A stretch of 64,000 bases of DNA from Streptomyces sp. DHE7-1 (GTDB taxonomy: Bacteria; Actinomycetota; Actinomycetes; Streptomycetales; Streptomycetaceae): NCBI GenBank assembly GCA_016432725.1, contig JACJDG010000003.1, forward strand, positions 1,364,001 through 1,428,000, in the 5' to 3' direction. Each line of letters begins with the position of its first letter. Within the stretch, counting starts at the first letter, position 1. The translations under genes and the position numbers were made by a program. Below, in pieces: positions 55,627-64,000 of this stretch. The notes below the pieces were generated by a model, which ran no database searches, was not told where the DNA came from, and saw only the letters and a program-made list of their open reading frames with translations.

Positions 55627-56731
55627 CTACAGCGCGAGCAGCTCCTTGGTCGTGATGGTGAGTAGCTCGGGTCCGCCGTCCGCCTCTGGGCGTACGACGA
55701 GCGTGTCATCGATCCGGACGCCGCCCCGGCCCGGGAGGTGGACCCCCGGTTCGACGGTGACCGGCACGCAAGCGTCCAGTTTACCCATGGCGGCGGGGGC
55801 CAGCTGCGGGTCCTCGTCGATTTCGAGTCCGACACCGTGTCCGGTCAGCGGTGGAAGTGCTTCCGCATAGCCCGCGGAGTCGAGCACCTGCCGGGCCGCG
55901 CGGTCCACCTCGCGGTACGCGGCGCCCGGCATGAGGGCCTCGCGTCCGGCCCGCTGGGCGGAGAAGACCAGGTCGTAGAGCTCGATCTGCCAGTCGGCGG
56001 GCGAGGTGCCGATGACGAAGGTGCGGCCGATCTCGCAGCGGTACCCCCGGTAGGTGGCGCCCAGGCAGACGGAGAGGAAGTCGCCCTCCTCCACCCGCCG
56101 GTCGGTGGGCCGGTGGCCGCGCCGGCCCGAGTTGGGCCCGGTGGCGACCGACGTGGGGAAGGCCGGCCCGTCGGCACCGTGGTCGACCAGCCGGCGCTCC
56201 AGCTCCAGGGCGAGATGCCGTTCGGTACGGCCGACCAGGATGGACTCCAGCAGTTCCCCGAGGGCCTGGTCGGCGATCTCGGCCCCGATACGCAGGCAGG
56301 AGATCTCCTCCTCGTCCTTGACGACCCGGAGCTGCTCGACGGCTCCGCCGAGATCGGCCAGGCGCAGCCCCGGCGCGGCGGAGGACACGGCCCGGTAGCG
56401 GGACACGGTGAGATCGTGCTCCTCCACGGCCAGGGCGTCGCAGCCCTGGGCGGCGGCGAGGCCGGCCGCGGCGACCGCCGCCTCGCCCCGGGCGAGGAGA
56501 GGACGTGCAGGCGCACGTCCTCGTCGGGCCGCCCGTCGGCGGGGCGGTCCTCCGGGGGTGCGGGGCACACCAGGAGGTCCTCCTGCCCGCCCAGCAGCAG
56601 GACGGCGCCCTGGGGGCGGCGCCCGCCAGATAACGCACGTTGGCGGGGCGGCTGACCAGGGCGGCGGGGGCGCCGGCCGCGTTGCAGCGCTCCCTCAGGC
56701 GGGATCGGCGGGTCGCGTGCACCTCTGACAT
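55627..56731 (-). CDS. pepP: Xaa-Pro aminopeptidase, M24 family (two frameshifts in sequence)
   Basis: Removes N-terminal residues before proline. After a creatinase-type N-terminal domain ([30 protein letters not shown]) comes the pita-bread catalytic domain: [53 protein letters not shown] and [11 protein letters not shown] with metal-binding His and Glu. Breaks at 56612-56616 and about 56497-56505 each need one base; repaired length is 368. The pepP-efp-nusB order is common in bacteria. Confidence 0.88.
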
Positions 56732-56810
56732 GTGATGAGCGTAGGAGTTCTGGGCGGATTGTGCCGGTTGGGCGGGGCCGAGTGGGGCTCGGAGCGGGCG
56801 TTCCCGCCGG

Positions 56811-57765
56811 TCACCAGCTCGGCGGGCTCGCCATCGCCCTGGCGAGGACCTCGTCCAGCAGCCGGGCCGTGCCGGGGACGTCGAGCTGGGAGTTGTCGAT
56901 GATCGGCAGGCCCGAGCCGTACCAGCCCGCCATGCGGCCGTGGATCCTGGCCACCTCCTCGTCGGTGAGGCGGCGGTTTCCGGAGCGTTCGGCGTTGCGC
57001 TCCAGGACGATGTCGAGGCCCGGGAGCAGGACGACCGGGAGCAGGCCGGGTCCGACGTGGCGCTTCCAGCCGCCGAGGCCCACGACCGGCCGGTCCGGGA
57101 AGACGGCGTCGTCGAGGATGCAGGAGATGCCGTTGGCCAGGAAGTTCCGGGCGGCGAAGCCGCAGGTCCGGCGGGCCAGGCGGTACTGGGCCTCGGAATG
57201 GTCGTTCCAGCCCGACTGGGGGTCGGCGAAGCCGGAGCGGACCCATTCGCGCACGTCGTCCAGGCTGATGTGGGCGGTGGGCACCCGCCGGTGGTCCGCC
57301 CAGTACTTGGCGACGCTGGTCTTGCCGGCGCCCGCCGGGCCGATCAGCAGGACGGCCAGGGTGGTCGCCGCCGGGTCGGGCGCGGGGGCCGAGGCCGGCG
57401 GCGCGGCGGGCACACCGACGAGGCCGCCGGGCGGCAGCGGGAGGTGGCCGGTGGTCTCGGGGGCGGCGGCGCGGGGGCGTGCCGCGGGGCGGGAGGCTGC
57501 GCGTGCGGCGGCGGCACCGGGCCCGACGGGGGCACGGGCGCGGACGGAGGCATCGGGCCGGACGGGGGTATGGGCGCCGACGGGGCATCGGGCCGGACGG
57601 GGGTACGGATCCCACGCCGGTTCCCGGGTAGCCGGGTGGCGGCGGAGGCACGGGTGCGGGACCCTGCGGGGCTCCCGGGTGGTGCGCGGCCGACGACCAG
57701 CCGACGTGTGGTCCCCGCCCCTGCTCGTGGGGCGGTGGCAGCGGAGACCCCACTGCGTGCTGCAT
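56811..57765 (-). CDS. Proline-rich P-loop kinase/ATPase (two frameshifts in sequence)
   Basis: Begins MQHAVGSPLPPPHEQGRGP. The first 140 residues are low-complexity, with repeats of the type PPSGPMPPSAPVPPSGPVPPP. The C-terminal 180 residues are a zeta-toxin/AAA-like kinase domain: Walker A LLIGPAGAGKTSVAKYWAD, ISLDDVREWVRSG, FLANGISCILDDAVFP and VVLLPGLDIVLERNAERSGNR. The substrate is unknown. Breaks at 57582-57585 and 57459-57463 each need one base, giving about 318 residues. The ATG at 57765 has GGAG 12 bases upstream; a GTG eight codons earlier is an alternative. Confidence 0.75.
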
Positions 57766-57960
57766 CCGTTGCCACTCCGTCTCGTACACACATCTGGCAC
57801 TGGCAGGCGGGTGCGGAGCCCGCTCCCCCCACAGCCTACGGGGCACGGGAGGGACCCTCCCGAACGGTACCGCCCCGGCCGTCGTTCGGTGCAACGACCG
57901 GGGGCGTCCCGAAGTGCCCGTTCCGCGAAGGGAATCGGACGGAGCGGTACTGCGGGGTGC

Positions 57961-60748
<2,788 letters not shown>

Positions 60749-60924
60749 CGGTGCTCCTCAGTGTTCGCGCCCGGTACTGCCCTGAGTACGCGTGTCCTCG
60801 CGTACGGCGACGACGCGACCGGGTGCGCGACCCCGGCCCGCCACCACCGATCCTCCCACGTCCGGGGCGCTGATCCGGCGGCCGGTCCAGCAGGCGGACG
60901 CGTGGTGGACGCGATACCGGGTGG

Positions 60925-61764
60925 TCAGCGCCCGGCGAGCGCCTTCTCACCGGCGTGCCGCATGGCCTCCAGAGGCGCCGGGGCACGGCCGGTCATCCGC
61001 TCGACCTGGAGGACGGCCTGGTGGACGAGCAGGTCGAGACCGCCGACCACCGCGCCGCCGAACATGGACCAGCGGGCCGCCAGCTCGGTCGGCCAGGGGT
61101 CGTAGAGCACGTCGAACAGGGTGGCGGGGCGCTCCGGCACGGCGGCGGCGAGGGCGTCGGTGGTGCCGGCCGGTGTGGTGGCGATCACCAGCGGGGCGCG
61201 CAGCGCCCGCTCGGCGTCGGCCCAGTCCGCCGTGCGGACGTCCACCTCGAGCCGTTCGCCCCACTGCCGCATCTCGGCGGCGCGGGCCTCGCTGCGCACG
61301 TAGGCGACCACCTCGCCGGTGCAGATCCGCGACAGTGCGGCGAGCGCGGACGAGGCGGTGGCGCCGGCGCCGAGGATCGCCGCCGACTCGACCTCCTCGA
61401 TGCCGTGTTCGCGCAGCGCGGCCACCATGCCCGGGATGTCGGTGTTGTCGCCGAGACGGCGGCCGTCCTCGGTGAGGACGACCGTGTTGACCGCGTCGAC
61501 GGCGGCCGCCGTGTCGCTGATCTCGTCCACCAGCGGGATGACCGCCCGCTTGAGCGGCATGGTCAGCGACAGCCCCGCCCACTCCGGTCCGAGCCCGTCG
61601 AGGAAGCCGGGCAGGGCCGCCTCGTCGATCTCGAACCGGTCGTACGACCAGCCGCCGAGCCCGAGGGCTTCGTAGGCCGCCCGGTGCAGCACCGGGGAGA
61701 GCGAGTGGGCGATGGGCGAACCGAGCACGGCGGCCCGGCGGGCGTCAGTTGCCCGAGGAGGCAT
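60925..61764 (-). CDS. aroE: Shikimate dehydrogenase
   Basis: A 279-residue NADP enzyme reducing 3-dehydroshikimate. AAVLGSPIAHSLSPVLHRAAY binds substrate, with LTMPLKRAVIPLVD (catalytic lysine) and GDNTDIPGM, then the nucleotide loop ILGAGATASSALAAL. Its ATG lies 20 bases inside the end of mltG, so the two are coupled. Confidence 0.95.
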   Translation of the reverse strand: MPPRATDARRAAVLGSPIAHSLSPVLHRAAYEALGLGGWSYDRFEIDEAALPGFLDGLGPEWAGLSLTMPLKRAVIPLVDEISDTAAAVDAVNTVVLTEDGRRLGDNTDIPGMVAALREHGIEEVESAAILGAGATASSALAALSRICTGEVVAYVRSEARAAEMRQWGERLEVDVRTADWADAERALRAPLVIATTPAGTTDALAAAVPERPATLFDVLYDPWPTELAARWSMFGGAVVGGLDLLVHQAVLQVERMTGRAPAPLEAMRHAGEKALAGR

Positions 61765-63427
61765 TGAACTTGTCCTTGAGCTCCTGGAATTCCGCGTAGG
61801 TCTTGGCGAATTCGGTGTTGGTGGTACCGTCCGTCGCCACGAAATAGAACCAGCCGTCGTGCGTCGGATTCAGCGTCGCCCGCAGGGCGTCCTCGCCGGG
61901 ATTTCCGATCGGGCCGGGCGGAAGACCCTTGTTGGTGTAGGTGTTGTAGGGGCTGCGGTTGCTGTTGATCTCCTTCTCGGAGATATGGATGTTGCTCGTG
62001 CCCTTGAGGTAGTTGTAGGTCGAGTCGAACTGCAGCAACTGGTTGGTCTCGGTGTTGGTGGGCTTGAGACGGTTGTAGACGACTTCGGCCATCTTGCGGA
62101 AGTCGTCGTGCGTCTTGCCCTCGGCCTGGACCAGGCTCGCGACCGTGAGCAGTTCGAACGCGTTCTTCAGGCCCATGGCCTTCGCCTTGGCGGGCAGGTT
62201 GTACGGGGCGTACTTCTGCTTCGACTGGGCGACCATCTGCTTCAGGACCGCCTCGGGCTTCATGCCCTTCGCAGCCGGGTACGTGGCCGGCCACAGGAAG
62301 CCCTCCAGCGGGTCCTGGATGGAACCGCTGTTCTGCGCCCAGCTCGGCAGGCCGAGATTCTTGTACTCCGCCTTGGCCACCTTCTTCGTGGTGCCGGCGG
62401 AGACCCCGAGCTGTTTGTCGATGGCCTGGTACACCTGCGCGTTGCGCTCGCCCGGCTTGACCAGGACGTTGCTCTGGCTCCTCGGGTCCAGCATCAGCTG
62501 CACGGCGCTGGCGGCGGACATCTCCTTCTTCAGGAGGTACGCGCCGGCCTGGAGGGTGTCCCCCTTGGGATTCTGTCCCTGGGCGCTCACGAACGCGTCG
62601 GCGCTCTTGACCACGCCCGCTTCCTTCAGCCGCCGCCCGATCTCCCAGCCGCCGGCGCCCTTGGGAATCTCGACGGTCACGCTCTCGCTGGTGCCCTCGC
62701 CCGCGTAGTCGGGGGCCGGGGCGAAACGATTTTGGTAGAACTTCCAGCCGAAATAGCCGGCCCCGCCGAGACCTCCGCCGAACACCAGGCAGACGACCAG
62801 GCAGGCGCAGCCGTTGCGCCGCTTCTTGCCCTTGACGGGTTTCTTGCCCTTGCCCCGGCGCTCGCGCCTGCTCTGCAGCTCGTGTTCGGCGTCGTCCTCG
62901 TCGTCCTCGCCCGAGAAGAAGGCGTGCTCCTCCTCGCCGGCCGCGGGTTCCGGTTCCGGTTCGGGACGCCGGCGGCCGGGCGGCTCCGGCGGCGGATAGG
63001 CGTCCTCGGTGCGGTAGAAGTCGTGCTGCTGCGCGCCGTAGGCGGCGGGCTGCTGGCCGTACGGGTCGCCGGGATCGGGCGGGTACGGCACCTGGCCCTG
63101 GGCGCCGCTCGTGTTCCAGACGTCCTGGTGCTGGTACTGCTGCGGAGTGTGCGCGGCGTACTGCTGGTCCTGGCCGGGGTACTGGTGGCCGTACTCCTGC
63201 CGGCCCTGCTCGGGGTGGTACGGGTACTGCTGCTGGTCGTGACCGGGCTGCCCGCCCTGGGTCCAGTCGCCGTGCTGCGGCTGCTGCGGGTACTGCTGCT
63301 GCGCCTGGCCGTCGTAGAGGGACTGCTGACCCGTGTGGGTCTGCTGCCCTCTCCATCCGCCGTCCCCGTACAACGGGTCCTCCGGATGCCACGGTTCGGA
63401 GCCAGGGCCCCGGCCATACTCAGTCAT
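61745..63427 (-). CDS. mltG: Endolytic peptidoglycan transglycosylase MltG
   Basis: A 560-residue protein. The ATG at 63427 follows AGGGGA. A long hydrophilic cytoplasmic tail (about 205 residues, rich in Gln, Pro, Tyr and acidic residues, typical of actinobacteria) precedes a basic KGKKRRNG segment and one membrane helix near 211-230. Outside the membrane are a LysM-like part (VEIPKGAGGWEIGRRLKEAGV) and the YceG domain with FLWPATYP, ASLVQAEGK (catalytic glutamate near 434), SPYNTYTNKGLPPGPIGNPG. It ends nascent glycan strands. Confidence 0.93.
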   Translation of the reverse strand: MTEYGRGPGSEPWHPEDPLYGDGGWRGQQTHTGQQSLYDGQAQQQYPQQPQHGDWTQGGQPGHDQQQYPYHPEQGRQEYGHQYPGQDQQYAAHTPQQYQHQDVWNTSGAQGQVPYPPDPGDPYGQQPAAYGAQQHDFYRTEDAYPPPEPPGRRRPEPEPEPAAGEEEHAFFSGEDDEDDAEHELQSRRERRGKGKKPVKGKKRRNGCACLVVCLVFGGGLGGAGYFGWKFYQNRFAPAPDYAGEGTSESVTVEIPKGAGGWEIGRRLKEAGVVKSADAFVSAQGQNPKGDTLQAGAYLLKKEMSAASAVQLMLDPRSQSNVLVKPGERNAQVYQAIDKQLGVSAGTTKKVAKAEYKNLGLPSWAQNSGSIQDPLEGFLWPATYPAAKGMKPEAVLKQMVAQSKQKYAPYNLPAKAKAMGLKNAFELLTVASLVQAEGKTHDDFRKMAEVVYNRLKPTNTETNQLLQFDSTYNYLKGTSNIHISEKEINSNRSPYNTYTNKGLPPGPIGNPGEDALRATLNPTHDGWFYFVATDGTTNTEFAKTYAEFQELKDKFNASSGN

Positions 63428-63541
63428 CGATCCCCTAGAGCCGCGAGGCGGACGGTCACGCGGCCGGTTCCCGTACCGCCTCTTGCTGTGCGGCGGCTGT
63501 TCGAACACCGCCGCATCGCGCGGAACGTTACCGTATCGCGA

Positions 63542-64000
63542 TCAGATGACCACTTCGACGCCCTCGCCGGGTGCTTTGCCTGACACCCGTTCGGATTCCA
63601 GGGCCTGCTGCAGAATGATGACCGCGGCGGCCTGGTCGATCACGGAGCGGCCCTTCTTCGATCTCACCCCCGAGGCGCGCAGTCCCTGACTGGCCGTCAC
63701 GGTCGTCATCCGCTCGTCCACCAGCCGGACCGGCACCGGCGCGATGCCCTTGGCCAGCTCCTGGACGAAGGCGCGGACCTTGGCGGCGGCCGGACCCTCG
63801 CCCCCTTGAGGGAGCGAGGGAGTCCGACGACGACCTCGATCGGCTCGTACTCCTCCACCAGCTGCCGCAGCCGACGGTGGGCGGCGGGGACGTCCCGGCC
63901 CGGGACGGTCTCCACCGGGGTGGCGAGGATCCCGTCGGGGTCGCACGAGGCGACCCCGATCCGGGCGTCCCCGACGTCGATCGCGAGCCGGCGTCCTCTG
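63542..64000 (-). CDS. ruvX: YqgF/RuvX-type Holliday junction resolvase-like protein (partial, frameshift)
   Basis: The start codon lies just outside the right edge; the visible N-terminus reads [23 protein letters not shown], the RNase H-fold active-site strand. [25 protein letters not shown] and [20 protein letters not shown] follow, with [13 protein letters not shown] near the end. A break at 63801-63805 needs one base. YqgF homologues process pre-16S rRNA and may cut DNA junctions. It precedes mltG by 114 bases. Confidence 0.92.
   Translation of the reverse strand, partial: QRTPARDRRRGRPDRGRLVRPRRDPRHPGGDRPGPGRPRRPPSAAAAGGGVRADRGRRRTPSLPQGGEGPAAAKVRAFVQELAKGIAPVPVRLVDERMTTVTASQGLRASGVRSKKGRSVIDQAAAVIILQQALESERVSGKAPGEGVEVVI

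Overview
The window is chromosomal core DNA from a high-GC actinomycete, almost certainly a Streptomyces. The evidence is the very high GC content, GTG starts, TTGAC-18-TANNNT promoters, bldD, the small nucleoid protein sIHF, a conservon, a PnuC-type ribM in the riboflavin operon, and a gene order I remember from the S. coelicolor SCO1430-SCO1500 region (from memory, not checked). I found no tRNA or rRNA gene, insertion sequence, prophage, CRISPR array or secondary-metabolite cluster.

Layout. 1-7.2 kb: amino-acid permease fragment, helical-repeat protein, small P-loop kinase, a possible leaderless peptide with terminator, a TPR-AAA+ ATPase, and two CBS-domain membrane proteins. 7.2-12.2 kb: FMN-riboswitch operon ribE-ribM-ribBA-ribH followed by hisE, hisG and a PH-like protein. 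12.3-19.8 kb: accessory metabolism (oxidoreductase behind two DasR-like sites, ROK regulator and divergent MFS transporter, thioesterase, uracil permease, DUF5995, F420-type oxidoreductase). 19.9-28.8 kb: amidase and flavin 2-monooxygenase for a basic amino acid, a three-gene conservon, and an Lrp regulator with a cationic amino-acid permease. 29-33.5 kb: GuaB1, RNase/barstar pair, SorC-type regulator, rpe. 33.6-43.4 kb: housekeeping block rsmB, fmt, priA, metK, coaBC, rpoZ, gmk, sIHF. 43.7-53.6 kb: complete pyrimidine operon pyrR-pyrB-pyrC-orf-carA-carB-pyrD-pyrF. 53.9-57.8 kb: bldD, nusB, efp, pepP and a proline-rich kinase. 57.9-64 kb: aroB-aroK-aroC, aroE, mltG and ruvX (cut by the window edge).

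Two points matter most to a reader. First, about thirty genes' worth of reading frames, including essential ones (carA, carB, fmt, coaBC, priA), are interrupted by apparent one-base losses, nearly all in runs of three to six G or C. Restoring one base at each place gives full-length proteins of the expected size. I therefore read these as consensus errors in the assembly, not pseudogenes, and give each such gene its full span. Second, the promoters of the amidase/monooxygenase operon and of the permease-Lrp operon, 6 kb apart, share a phased array of a TTGCG motif that begins exactly 8 bp upstream of the -35 box in both. This suggests an undescribed Lrp-controlled regulon for lysine or arginine oxidation.
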